Assembly (NCBI RefSeq): GCF_027744825.2
Contig: NC_071342.1
Span: forward strand, 16,301,001-16,365,000
Length of the DNA stretch: 64,000 nucleotides
Direction of reading: 5' to 3'
From: Synchiropus splendidus
Taxonomy: Eukaryota; Chordata; Actinopteri; Syngnathiformes; Callionymidae
Part shown: positions 10,761-22,047 of the stretch, in pieces
Position numbering within the stretch: the first letter of the stretch is position 1
Layout: every line of letters starts with the position of its first letter
The notes under the pieces: model-generated
What the model was told of the DNA's origin: nothing
What the model saw: the letters and a program-made list of their open reading frames with translations, nothing else
The model's database searches: none
Translations under genes and position numbers: made by a program

Positions 10761-11029
10761 GGCTGTTAAGGACGCTATAGAGTTTGACTTTTACTTTAAC
10801 CTTTGTGGTTGGCAGTTTTCTGTCTTCAAGTGATGCAAATCCTTCTTTGGTTTCTAGGCAAATCAATGCAAAACGTTCAGTGGAGAATGAGGCCAAGCAA
10901 ACCTCGACCTGAAGTCATGCTATAGTACATGAACACATTGTTTTAATAACAGGGCTGTTTTCAAAATTCTGCAGTATTTTGTTGCACATTATACCTCACA
11001 CGTTTGTCACACCATCTATATGGGGACCG
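10761..11029. other. Unique sequence, nothing recognised
   Basis: AT-leaning spacer. AGTTTGACTTTTACTTTAAC near 10780 produces a Lys-Val repeat in a minus-strand frame that is not otherwise gene-like. Confidence 0.45.
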
Positions 11030-11215
11030 CTGATGGACATAATGATAATGACCTTGCACCCTGGAAGTCGTCACTCTCAAATTGAGATTTAACTTTGTGG
11101 GGTCCAGCAGAAGGGCCCCACAAAGATGTAAGTGCCCAACAAAGAGGTGTTTTCCTCACTAGGATAGATATGCTTAAACACACATGCATGCACACACACA
11201 CATATATTACAGTAG
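11030..11215 (+). repeat. Fish interspersed repeat (CCCCACAAAGATG type) ending in a short CA run
   Basis: GGGCCCCACAAAGATGTAAG, then TTTTCCTCACTAGGATAGAT and a terminal ACACACACACA run. It shares its order of words (ccccaca, cctcac, at-rich, cacacaca) with the block at 30055-30290. It resembles a repeat common in teleosts that often ends in CA microsatellites; class uncertain. Confidence 0.5.
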
Positions 11216-12394
11216 GACATATGTTAGTTACAAGTCACAACAGCCTTGACAACAGAAGCTCTAAAACATGGGTCTCGAAATCAATCTGGCATATGACCAA
11301 AATGTAGAAAAAAAATACTTTAACATGTAATACGAACCTTACCAGAACATGCTATTGGTCATTTTTTAAAATATTGGACATGAATGTCAACATAAAACAT
11401 CAATGAAGGTCAACAATGACTCATGGCGTAATAGGTACTCTGGTCTGGAGATGGGAATCGAAGACCCGTTCTGCTTGAGAACTGGTTCTTTGTGTTTAGA
11501 TTTGTTGACAAGAGACAGGTTTAGCTGTAAACTGACTTCGCTCACAGTTTTCACATCAGTGCTGCACAGCATTGTGCCGTGCAGCTGGGACCTGAAGTGT
11601 GGTACTGCCCCCTGTCTGAAGCCGCAGAGTTCAGGCTGCAAACATTCTGAGATCTGTGTTTCAATGAACGTTGACCGGGAGAAAATGAATGTCAATCACG
11701 GCTAAAGAGAGGACGGGGTGTTTCTCTCCTGAATTAACAGGCTAAGTGAGCATGCTAACTGTGTAAACAAACAATGCTGCTCATTTAGCCAAACTGAAAT
11801 CTACATGATCTCATGAGCTTTGTTGCTCTCATATTTTTTTTATTCTCATGGAGTCAATTGAACACTGGACGATGCACCTTTATTGTGTTTGGTCCTGATG
11901 TGAGAGTGTGACACTGTGAAATATTTATTTACTCATATTTACCTTTAATAACTTTCATTATACTATTCTTATGTTATTGTCACATTTTGTTTCTTATGAC
12001 CCTCCATATCATGCCACTTTAAAATTCTAAATAAAAACGGATTGGTTATTTTACCATCCCCTTTTTAAAGGCCCTCGGTAATAAGGGATTGAATATTATT
12101 AAAAACAATATCTTGAAATAAAGCACCATCTATATCATATTGATCTACCCATAGCAAGACACTCACTATTTATCTTCCAATATTGAAGGTTTGTATTTGG
12201 CTTGATGTCCCCTCCCACTAGTCTAAGGGGTTTAGGGGCCCAACCATACCATGACCTCACTGTTTGAAACCCCATTTTAATGCTAAAGTAAACAAGGTAG
12301 ATTGTTGTCTTCCTTTTTCCCAATGAGAATCAATAAAAAAGACTTAAGCACTATCAAAAATGGAATAGTAAAAATCTCATCATTCCTGTTACGA
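11216..12394. other. Unique sequence, nothing recognised
   Basis: Two overlapping frames of about 100 codons lie on opposite strands at 11387-11705. Neither has a recognisable motif and one is the shadow of the other. Confidence 0.45.
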
Positions 12395-12845
12395 CCCTGG
12401 TCTAAGGGGATCTAGTTTTTATGCATTGTATTATGTATTTGAAGCACTTGCAGACCACATAAAACAACCAAGTGGGCCGGTTCACCCCTCCAGGCTATGT
12501 GTTTGGCACAGAAGAAGGTAGTCCTGCAGAGGTACTCACTGTTCCTAAGTCTTATAGCCGCAGGCACAAAGGAAGTCCAGGTATCTGACTGATCGTCCAT
12601 CTGCCACAGTTCATCACAGACAAGGGGTGAGGGGTTGGTCACGATGGTCTCAATTTGGCGCCTGATCTTCCTTTCCATCACCTCCGTACGGTGCAGCTTC
12701 TGAAGGAGTTTGTTACTCATGTTGAAGGACCTCGGCTTGCTCAAGAAGAACAGTCTGCACTGCATCTCAGAAGAAAGATGCGAAGTGTCCAGTGCCATTG
12801 CGACTGTCAGACTACATAACACTGTAATGCAGCATGTGGGCATGA
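12395..12845 (-). mobile_element. LINE C-terminal tail fragment (second family)
   Basis: A minus-strand frame of 143 codons (12412-12843) contains KLHRTEVMERKIRRQIETI, then TNPSPLVCDELWQMDDQSD and TSFVPAAIRLRNS. The last block corresponds to the tail seen after the reverse transcriptase in several vertebrate LINE families (a Phe-hydrophobic-Pro-x-Ala-Ile/Val-Arg-Leu-x-Asn pattern). The segment is too short to hold catalytic motifs. It is unlike the copies at 5844 and 30966, so it represents another family. A host gene is unlikely: no splice context and no known domain. Confidence 0.6.
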
Positions 12846-14992
12846 ACTCTTATTAGAAAACACAATACTGAATTCTTTGGCAGGTGACACTGTAGTTTGT
12901 TGCTACAGATGCCGCACAGTTGCAGATTCCTGGTTGTTTATATTGCGCCGTGCAACACTGCCAAGAGAAACGCTGATATCACTGTGCTGCGGTGGATGCA
13001 AATAGTTAGTCAAATGGGAAACAGGAAAGGCAACTAAAGGTTGGTAACTTGCTAGGTGCAAAGAATACTCAACACCTAGCTGAAAAAACAGGACACACTC
13101 ACCTGCTTGCGAGTGTAACAACCAGCACACCGTTGTAGTAGTTCAACATAATGGAAATAAATGTATAGGTGATTCTGCTACAGTTTAAAAATGCAGAACA
13201 GGGCATTTTAAGACTTACATATTGTGCAAGACCTATGTCCTGCAAAAAATATTTTCGCACACCAAGTGTATTTTCTTTAACCACCCCAGAACAGACAAGG
13301 TGCATTTGAGACATAATACATTCAGTTAAAAAAATCAAATTTTTCCCATCATAATATGTCCTCAATTAGACAACTAAAAATTAAAATTAAAGGTTTATGT
13401 TTCCCCTACTTTACATTTGTGGTGGTATAATAATAACAACAACAACAACAATAATAATAATTCTAATAGATTTCCTATGTATGATGGGGTGACAAGATTA
13501 AATTTAACTGACCCTGTCAAGCCAAAAAGAGCAAATAACTCATATCCAACTGTAAAACCTTCTTCAGACATGACACTTAAAGAGACGGTGACTTTGTCGA
13601 GCCACAACATTAGTGTCTTGGTGTGGCACATAAAACTGCAGGACAACCAGAAGTCATGATTGCGATATAAGAAATATACTTTTATTTAAAAAAAATGAAT
13701 AAAGCTAAAAGCATGACTTTATTTTGATTGTTTTGCTTTTGTAATGTTTTGTAATCTTGTTTCATGTTTTGTTGTAATGTTTTCATCATGTTGTCGCATT
13801 ATTTCAAAATGTGAAGCACTTGTGAGTCATCTCTGTGAAAGGTGCGATGAAAATAAAATTTGTTTAAAAAGAAAGAGAAAAATGTCTATATACAAATATA
13901 TAAGAAAAAATACATTTGCAAGACATGATAAAAAAAAATTAAGTGAAGGATTAATATTTACATTGACATTAAAACACAGAAATCACAATTCTTCACAGTT
14001 TCGAACAGTTTTTAAAAAAAACACTTGGACACATTTCTATATTTGTGAGCGCTCATAAAATGGACCACCCACAAAATCCACTTATCTTCATGCAACAAAC
14101 CCACAACGGAAAAGACTATTCATTAGGAATTTCCAGCTGATTCAAATGTCAAAGGCAAATTTTGAGGAATTCTTACAAAGCAGGACGCCTCCGCAAAAAG
14201 CATAGAACCTTGGTGATCATCTCATACCCACAATAACACCGCGATAGAAATATTAATATGCGCTTCAGCTTTAAGAGCGGCTCCACTGGAGGAAAGGAGA
14301 CCAACAGGAAGACATCAGGGGTCAAGTCCAGCAAGCGTATTAATGAGCAAGAATCACAGCTGCGTGTTGGACACAGGCGAAGGTGAGGCAGGTGAACACC
14401 TGATCCTGGAGACACAACTGCTTGTCTCGTCTTTGATATGACTGCTATTTGTGACATGACCAATAGTTGTGACTGGAGGGGGGGGGGACTCTTCTTCAAA
14501 AAACCTTGACCTCCTTTTGAGGAACAATCTCACAGCTCAAGCGTCCGATAGACGGTCTTTCAGAGACGAAAAGGTCCGCCGCTGATCTGCTTCTCCTCTC
14601 ACATATCAGGCTTTAAAGAAGATCTCTCGGCCTGAAAGAGAGAAAAGAACAATCATGCAGCTAACAGTGTGAGTAAGGGAGCTCCCACATTCCCTTTGGA
14701 GGACACACTGTCTCCTTTCATCTGTGCTCTTTGCTCGTTATCATCTCATCTTTCTGCTTTGTGTTCTGCTTTCTGAGCAGGGTTCAAACTCTGGAAGCCT
14801 TTTTAAATACAGGCGGTTCCCACTGCAGCATTCTAGTGAACTGGAGCATAAAGTGAAACATGCCTTTCGTCCGACTACACAGAAAAGTGTTACTGGCTTT
14901 GTTTTCATGAATTACAGAGGAGATGAGATGGATTTGTTCTGCTGTGATTCTCTGAATTCCTGCAATATGTCTCTCATAAAGCTTTCGGGGTT
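12846..14992. other. Unique sequence with a small AAC/AAT microsatellite
   Basis: No gene supported. An (AAC)n-(AAT)n run at about 13426-13462 makes poly-Asn and poly-Leu frames that are artefacts. 13660-14060 is strongly AT-rich with many poly-A runs. A G run lies at about 14478-14488. Confidence 0.5.
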
Positions 14993-15300
14993 TCGCCGGT
15001 CTCCCCGTCCTGCCATGGGTCACGTCCTACTCTGGTTTCCTCCAACTGTTCCAATACATATTGAGGCCAATTGATGACTCAAATTGTCCCGAGGAAAATA
15101 CAAGCGTGTGAGTGGTTGACTGTGTGTTAGTCCCAGTGGCAAACTTCATCCAGTCTTTCTTATGCCTCTCAGAGTTTGTCATTCATTTTCTTCCGCTTTT
15201 CCCCATTCATAGGTTCGAGGAGGATAGGCTGGGGGCATCCTGGACACGTCACCACTCCATCTCAGGACACGTATATACAGTAGACAGCCACATAGAGACA
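14993..15300. repeat. Decayed fish SINE/LINE-tail sequence in two opposed pieces
   Basis: 14993-15112 on the minus strand contains GGAGGAAACCAGAGTAGGA followed by a CAATTTGAGTCATCAATTGG block, words of the common fish repeat that carries 'ggaggaaaccggagtacc'. 15176-15300 on the + strand contains TCATTTTCTTCCGCTTTTCC, then AGGATAGGCTGGGGGCATCC and TCAGGACACGTATA, the other half of that repeat. The halves face each other, so they are either two insertions or one rearranged copy. Confidence 0.45.
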
Positions 15301-15329
15301 TTTTAACCTGACAGACATTTGACATAAGG

Positions 15330-15647
15330 CAGTGCTTCTCAATTATTTTCTGTTGTGCCGCCGCCCACAGGACGAAGTAAACGTTTCATGCCCCCCAACT
15401 CTCTGCCTCCTCTTCTCTATAAAATTATTATAAGTACACCTCTGCCTAACATTGTATCCATGTTAACATTAAAGAAAAGGAAAAAAAGAAAGTATAGAAA
15501 AATATAAATATAGATAGATCAATTTACAATAAATAATAACTTTATTAACATTGTTTTTGTCTGTATCCATTGTGTGTTATGAGGTCACATTGCGCCCCCG
15601 CCTAGCATCCCTCCACGCCCCCCCACCCCACTATTTAAGAAGGGCTG
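15330..15647. mobile_element. hAT-like non-autonomous element (copy 1) with 8-bp target duplication
   Basis: The left end CAGTGCTTCTCAATTAT pairs with the right end, which on the other strand reads CAGCCCTTCTTAAATAG. Flanks are ACATAAGG (15322-15329) and ACATAAGC (15648-15655), an 8-bp target site duplication matching at 7 of 8 bases, diagnostic of hAT transposons. The 318-base interior is non-coding, with C-rich subterminal ends (GCCCCCC) and words such as AAGTACACCTCTGC and TTATTAACATTGTTTTTGTC that recur in the copy at 43491. Confidence 0.85.
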
Positions 15648-15655
15648 ACATAAGC

Positions 15656-17539
15656 TCTCCAGTAGACGTTCCATTCTGAATGATCGTTTTGACGCCATAA
15701 TGAAGCAGGTGTTCAAGCCAGTTCTAAAAGCCAGTCATGTTCTTTGTGAAGCTAGTTATTAGGGTTGCACTGAAAATGTTGCCTTTAGGTGGAAAACGGT
15801 CGCAAAGTGCATCTCTGGTTTTGAGCCAAAAGGCTTGTACCACCAAAACAACAAGACTGAAAACGGATGTTAATATGGCACAAGCAAATCCGCGGGCAGA
15901 GCGTGATCCCTGGATACAGCCATGTCTGTGGCGTGGAGAAATTTCGGAGAAAGACTGGCCTATAGCGGTACGTAAGTTGTGTAAAGATGGAATTACAAGA
16001 GGGGTGTATTTGTACTTTCTCTATGTTGCCCTTATTACGTCCTCAATCTGCAACAGCGGGACTTTGCTGCATATCGCACTAGAGGCAAGCTACCACGACA
16101 TTCACAACAGTGGGTGTTAATAGTGAACGCAGAGCACGGTTCGAGAGCGTAGCCTGACCAAGGCAATAGCAGAGTCCGATGTTCTCCCGATTTACATGCA
16201 GTGGAGAGAAAGTCGGATTATTGAGTAATGCACTTGTGTTACGAGGAGCGCCGCTGTGAGCTCTTCAGTTCTTCCGGTTCTGCTGTCAATAGAAGAAGAT
16301 CAGGTGAAGCTGACGGGTAGCGAGGAGCCGTTTCAGGCTGTTATATTGTAAACTGTACACAGCGATTGTACTGACCGATCAACTAGTTTAACTTCACAAC
16401 CAGAATCAACACCCTCCCTGCCATGGTCAAAACACTTCCTTCAGCAGCTGTTCGGATTAAACTAGCAAGTTTCCTGAATAACATTTAATATTGAGGAGAT
16501 GCTGAATGATATCACAATGATCACAAGAATGGTATATGTGAAGCATCTAAAGCAAAGTGTGAGCCTCGACCAACTTAGCAACTATGCTAGCGGTTGATAA
16601 TGTGGTGGTAATGTCGTCTTGTGAAACCAACAAATCATGTCCTCTAAACTTCTTGTGTGAACTAATGATCAAAACGCCCTGCTGGAATGCGTCCGAAGAC
16701 AAACCTAAACTTTAATATCAGCTATCAAAAGTTATAGTATTCATTTCTTTTATCAGTCAGAGGAAAGGTCTGAAACGCCACTGCTTCACCTCCATCATGG
16801 TTTTGTTCAAAGCCACAAAGTGAATTGATCCTGGCTTAAGTCAGAGAGTAGGGCCTTTAGCTTTCCAATGATCCCTCACAAAGAGCCTCTTTGAAGAGAT
16901 TAAGAAGTTTTGTTGGATCATAAACTCAAATTCATGTTTGACTTGTGACCAGTCTGCAGTCTAGACCTCAAGAAATGAACACAATTGATCTCCAGTGGAA
17001 CTTGATATTCCAGCAATATGGGATTTTGCTTCCCAAATACACTGCAGTACAAACAAAATCAATACGTGGAAAAAGGTACAATAAATGAAAGGAAGGAGGA
17101 AGCCCCTGGATCGATAAACCTGCAGGTGATTGAGTCGAAACTGGATCTTTGTGTGTCTATTCGTGTGTAGTGCGCCTTTTGTGGCTGATCTCAGACCTGC
17201 CCGGTGCTTGTGCACTGCACTTCTTGCTCTGTGTTTTGTCTTGCGGTCGCTGAGCTCCTGCTCTTTATCGACTGTATTGGAGCCTTCAATAGGACAGATT
17301 TTTCACCAGAAGAAGGGGCTCATTTCTGCCCCTCAAAAGTCCATCAATAAACGGAATCCGAGAGGCGACTGGAATAAAAAACAGGCAACCAGTGTGGAAT
17401 CCTAAACTCCAAACTCCAGTGCTGATGACTCCACTTAGAAGTTAAACAAAAGTGAATCAATAATTTCTTCATAATGTGGATATTCATCAAACATACTCCG
17501 CAAATACAATTATAGGGATCAGGAAGAGAAATAATCTGC
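15656..17539. other. Unique or ancient repeat sequence, no gene recognised
   Basis: A 127-codon + frame (15737-16120) has no motif I recognise. The block at about 16185-16300 (TTTACATGCAGTGGAGAGAA, AGTCGGATTATTGAGTAATG) has the feel of an old DNA-transposon fragment, but no second copy or terminal repeat is visible. The 84- and 91-codon frames near 17000-17400 overlap on opposite strands and are unconvincing. Confidence 0.4.
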
Positions 17540-17910
17540 TGTTCAATTCATAATATAAATCTGATGAATCCACGCAGATTACATTTTTTAATTAGCATAA
17601 TGGAATCTGAAAACACTGCTGTGAATATTTGGCGATTCTTCCAACACTGTTTGTGCATGTGCGTGTCTCCACTGTGGTGCTCCGGGTTGACAGGGTCGGT
17701 CTGCTGGTCGAAATTAGATTACACAGTCACAAACGTCCCAATCAGGGCTCATGCATATTTCATCTCTCAGCCTGCTTTTCATAATTACTTAATTAATTCC
17801 CGGCTCTAAAGAGATAGGCCGGCGCTAATCCGCCAGCCTCCCGGGGGGATGCTACGGATGTTCTGTCCCAGGATGCACCGCCGCAACAATGCGCGAGACA
17901 TCCCGGCCTG
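17540..17910. promoter_or_regulatory. Candidate non-coding regulatory element
   Basis: An AT-rich homeodomain-like core (CATAATTACTTAATTAATT, 17779-17798) is followed abruptly by a CpG-rich patch (17816-17905, GGCCGGCGCTAATCCGCC). Nothing repetitive or coding is seen. The mix suits a conserved non-coding element; conservation is untested. Confidence 0.25.
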
Positions 17911-19785
17911 CGTGGTCTGCCGCATCCATGGAGCTAAATCTGATTTATTTTGAGGCTTTGTATAGTTGTGAAGATTCTGGTTGTGTGTGTAGAACATCTA
18001 GCAGAGGAATCCGCTTGTGCACAGATCGCAATCAATTACGTGTCCTTCGAGTCACCTTTCCTGTCCACGCGCCAGTGCCAGATGATGACATCTTTCAGTA
18101 TTCTATGAGCCTCTGAGGCTCGACCTGCTGAATCTATAAGTAGAGCATTTTTTAAGAGAAAAGCCTTCTTGTCTCCTCCCCACCCTGGTTTTCTTGAAAC
18201 ATAGATGTGGGGCTACAGCATATACTTAACTGCAATATTCACAGAGCAACTCATGTTCTAGCTATTCTGACAACAATCTGTGAATTAGTCCTGCACCTCA
18301 AAGGAAGGAGGTTCTAGTTCAAAAGAACCCTAGGTTTTGGTCCTTTCTGAGAGGTTTTCAGAGGAAGAGGAAGGAAGCTGCTTGAGCCTCTGAGGATTCA
18401 AAACGACAGGAGAGAGAATGGTCAGTTATAGTAATCTAAACGAAAAAAAACAACAACAAACAATTGTATCGACTCGAAGCGTGTCGGAAACACATCGGAT
18501 GAGACTATCGAGGGTTTCAATGGGAGTTTCAATGCGATAGTCAGCTCATAACAAAACTCACAAAGAAAATGGAATCAAAGATGGCAACACATATAGATCA
18601 AGTTTAAAGTCAACAACAGGAAACTGCCAAGCTGAAAAAGTCACAAAAGAAACAAAGGGAGGACAATGACAAAATATAGGCAGTGATTAAAATACTGTGT
18701 TTGGCGTGAAAGCAATGCATCCACAAGAGAACCAATGCGAAACAAGTTGAACAAATGAAGAAAGAATTGGCTGAGTTGACACGTAATGGTCAAAGAAGTG
18801 TAAGTGATCAGCAAATGTTCTCTCGCTCTATCTAACAATCTACACTTAAATCTACTTCCAGGACTCTGGAAAACAACATGGTATTCATAAACAAAATAGA
18901 TCATCTGTCTGGGAAAAGTAGATATATAAAAAGGGGGCAGAAATTATGGGAACTGTTCTTCACTCTCCTCACCATTCCTTTTTGAACCCTCAGATTCAAT
19001 TGAGATGAAAGAGTTGTTGTATGTTTGTTGTGGGATTGAAATAAACTGCTCTATTCTGTAGTTCTACTCTTAATTTCTGCGTGGTATGAAAGCCTTGACT
19101 TGGCATTTGGTACGTTGGCTCCAACTTCCTTTTATTAAAGCTAGATGTGCCTCTTTCCAGATGAATGTCCGATGGCTCATCCTCTGTTTGTGGTTTGATA
19201 CTGAAAGTCTGACTTGACAAATAATCTGTGAATAAACACCTAAACCTTTCTTGTATTCTAAGTCAGATGGAAACCAGAAGAACACAAATATGTCTAGAAG
19301 TAGCCACAGATGGTGCCACCTCTCTTAGAAACAACGGTGGAGATCAATTTTTGTCTTAAAAATGGCAACTTTAAATGTCCCCACTACACCTTTACCCTGC
19401 GCAGTGTCTTGAATGCCGCTCACTTTTAATGATGCGTCGTGAGAAAAATAGATATTTTGATGAACCGTCTCACTTCTCACAAGCGCCATGTGCTGAGCTT
19501 GTTTGAGAGTCTTCCTTCTCTGGTTATTTTGGAAATGAGCACAGCATTTCCTGCGCACAGTTTGAAGTGGAGCCAGATAAAAAAAACAAAAAAAAACCCC
19601 TAAGCCTCCCGTATGCACTCCCACATAGTAATGTATATTCATGCTTACTGGGGCGAGAAAAACATAATGCAAAATCACATTTACATTTACTGCTGTTTTT
19701 CTCTTCGGCGTGACAATATTATCTTCGGTCTGTGTTGTTGGAATTAATTACTTTTTGTTCAAATAAAGGGGGAAGGATACAAGGC
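17911..19785. other. Unique sequence, nothing recognised
   Basis: A tandem GGGTTTCAAT / GGAGTTTCAAT pair lies near 18510-18535. 18550-18800 is A-rich and purine-rich on the + strand. No gene-like frame; several overlapping short minus-strand frames at 18996-19678 are unrecognised. Confidence 0.4.
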
Positions 19786-20180
19786 GAAGGAGATAAAGGA
19801 GTGGGATGTGTTGAGATGTAGGAAAAGTAAAATGAAATTAAAGAGGACCATACTCAGTCATGACTAATGCAAACAGATAAGCTGCATCTCCTCCGGCTGT
19901 CAATGTAAAAGTCTAATGAGCTGGGAAGGAGCGTCCTGCTGGACCCAGAGATACTTAAACTCTGATGAATGGACGCCGGCGATACATCGCAAGACTTTTG
20001 AATTCAATCGCTCCTCCTTAACGCCGCCGGTCACGACATGCATCATCTCTCAAATGGGTTGTTTTTCACCCGACGGGAGCGAGGTCGTGACCTTTCCTCT
20101 GGTTTGAAGGTGCGACATTGATCAGACTGTCATTTGTGAAAATGATTTGCAAATAAATTCATTCAGAGTCCAAGAGGAGA
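19786..20180. promoter_or_regulatory. Candidate regulatory element with octamer and GATA motifs
   Basis: A near-octamer ATGCAAAC (19867-19874) abuts AGATAAG (19875-19881), and a palindromic octamer ATTTGCAAAT lies at 20145-20154. CpG-containing unique DNA lies between them (ACGCCGGCGATACATCGC, 19971-19988). POU/octamer plus GATA combinations are frequent in developmental enhancers. Motif-based inference only. Confidence 0.3.
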
Positions 20181-21289
20181 CAGAATCAGCCGAGACTCTG
20201 TGTCAACATTGGACAGAAGGACGTGCTGAAGTGGTGGGACGTCGCAGGCTGATGCAGAGCGTCCAATCAATGTGTGATTTGACTGGAGGCCAAATCCATG
20301 TTGGTCATTAGCCAATCAGAGCAGGTTGGGAGGTGGCAGCGCATGTGTCGGCCCGGAGGCTCGCAGGGGACCCGCTCCGTCTCGTCCTCTCATTAACTCG
20401 GGTCGTCCTCTCCCCTTGTCCGCCTGATCCTCCGAGCAGTCGGGGATGCTGGGTAATTCAGTCGCCTGTCTCGGAGGTGACCCCACGCCGCAGGGTTGAG
20501 CCGAACCAGGAGACGAAAGACGGTCAGCTTCACTTGCTGTTCACTGCTTGCTATAAATATTCCCATATGCGACTATATCGACGGCGTATGTTGATCTGTC
20601 ATTTTTGTGAAACAAGGTTTGTGCAGGACTTGTCATTGGTAAATTGGCAAAACAAGAATCCAAGGACATCAGAGCATGAAAAAGAACAATTTTGGGAAAT
20701 CAGAAGAGCTTAGCATCTACAAAACAATTTATGCTTTGAAGGGTTGAATTGTTGTGGAACTGAAATCGAAGATAAATATGGGCTTATTCTTCTATTATTT
20801 CAAAACAGCCCGGAGATCAAGCTAAAATTGATTTTTTTTGTGTGTGTAGGTGAACTTATGTTGTACATTTGTCTATTCCTTTTTTCCCACAGCAATATTT
20901 TTGTAATTTTTAACACATAAAAAGGCATACTACATTTACACCACATATTGCTGAAACAATTTTTTAACATTTTCATTTACACAGTCTTTCGGTCCTTTCA
21001 GTAAAAGGATATCATTGTTTTATGGTTACTGTTAAAAAAAGCTAAATTAATGAAAATGTCTGTGGAATATCAGATGAAATGTATCAGAAATTAGTATCAG
21101 AATTGTCCATCAGTCAGTCTCAAGGTTTAGCAACATCAGGGGTCACCAATGACCACAACTTGCGGGGAACATATGAGTAGCCCTGTTATCACCTCGGAAG
21201 GGTTGGGCCAGTTGGGCTAGGTGGACTGGAATTGCGAGAGCCCAGTTTCCACAGTGCTAGCTGTGGGTGTACAGCCAATAGCCATGCAG
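20181..21289. other. Unique sequence with one CpG-rich patch
   Basis: 20325-20520 is GC- and CpG-rich and carries a 126-codon + frame (20333-20713) that starts MAAHVSARRLAGDPLRL but shows no domain and degenerates downstream. A CCAAT box (GCCAATCAGAG, 20311) lies just upstream, so a small promoter here is conceivable. The remainder is AT-rich. Confidence 0.35.
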
Positions 21290-21322
21290 TCACATGACCA
21301 GACATGTGGTCTGGTCATGTGA
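21290..21322. repeat. Perfect 14-bp hairpin containing two inverted M-box motifs
   Basis: TCACATGACCAGAC (21290-21303) and GTCTGGTCATGTGA (21309-21322) are exact inverted repeats around the 5-base loop ATGTG. Each arm carries TCACATGA or its complement TCATGTGA, the M-box bound by MITF/TFE bHLH-zip factors. Could be a small DNA-transposon end, a structured RNA or a paired binding site. Confidence 0.6.
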
Positions 21323-21422
21323 TTAATCCCTTCAAGATGAGCAAGAGACTCACTGTACCCCTCAGAATGAGTCCACCCATTTTGGCTACAACTCGCAGTC
21401 CATTTATTTATGAGTTGTTTCT

Positions 21423-21469
21423 GTTTATTTTATTTTATTTATTCTATTTTATTTTGTTTTATTTTATTC
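21423..21469. repeat. (TTTTA)n-like low-complexity repeat
   Basis: TTTTATTTTATTT repeats with interruptions; source of a Phe/Leu/Tyr-rich frame. Confidence 0.85.
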
Positions 21470-21987
21470 ACGACAGCACTTTAATCCAAAGCACTTTCCT
21501 AGTTCCCAGTTGGTGGGATCCCCACTGACCATGGCAATAAAGTTGTTTCTGATTCTGGTTCTGATAACTTTGTCAGACAAGAAGTAGTTCAAGGCATTTG
21601 AACGCCACCTCAAGGAAGGTCCTACCCCCGACCTGGAGTAGACTTTTGAACCATGAACGTTACGGTTACCGGGTGTGAACAGAAACTGCAACAAGAGAGC
21701 AACAAGTTTCTGAGTGGAACTGTGTTCCAAGTCATAATTTAAGGTCCAAAAAGAGAAACAGATTGAATACAATTGGGACACGTTCCCCCCTTGATATGGC
21801 AGTGAAATTTGAAAAGCACAATGTTTGCTTGTTCATTTTATTTCACTATCACCGGGGATTTTTTTTTTCCTAGACGCCACATAACTTCGATCGGATGAGA
21901 AGAAAGTTGCCACAAAAGGTTGATGCTATTAAAATTATAGACGACGCAATAGCAATTATGGCGGCAGCTGAATGATACTTTGGGTTA
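21470..21987. other. Unique sequence, nothing recognised
   Basis: A 105-codon minus frame (21464-21781) lies here without any recognisable motif. Confidence 0.4.
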
Positions 21988-22047
21988 TTGGTAAGGGACT
22001 GCTGTGAAGGATTTTGAGGGATGATTAGAGACCGGAGTTCAAACCTC
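21988..22047 (+). repeat. tRNA-like (SINE head) sequence
   Basis: TTGGTAAGGGACT (about 21989-22000) resembles a polymerase III A box, and AGTTCAAACCT (22036-22046) resembles a B box about 36 bases later, which is tRNA-like spacing. No cloverleaf, acceptor pairing or intact tRNA is seen, so this looks like a decayed tRNA-derived SINE head. Confidence 0.3.

Noticed and set aside
13395..13659. Poly-Asn (+) and poly-Leu (-) frames
   Set aside because: They come from the AAC/AAT microsatellite at about 13426-13462.
20333..20713. 126-codon + frame in a CpG-rich patch as a host gene
   Set aside because: Good composition at the start but no domain, no splice sites and an AT-rich random-looking second half.
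22036..22046. Functional tRNA gene
   Set aside because: A and B box-like words are present but no cloverleaf pairing or intact acceptor stem; kept only as a SINE-head suggestion.
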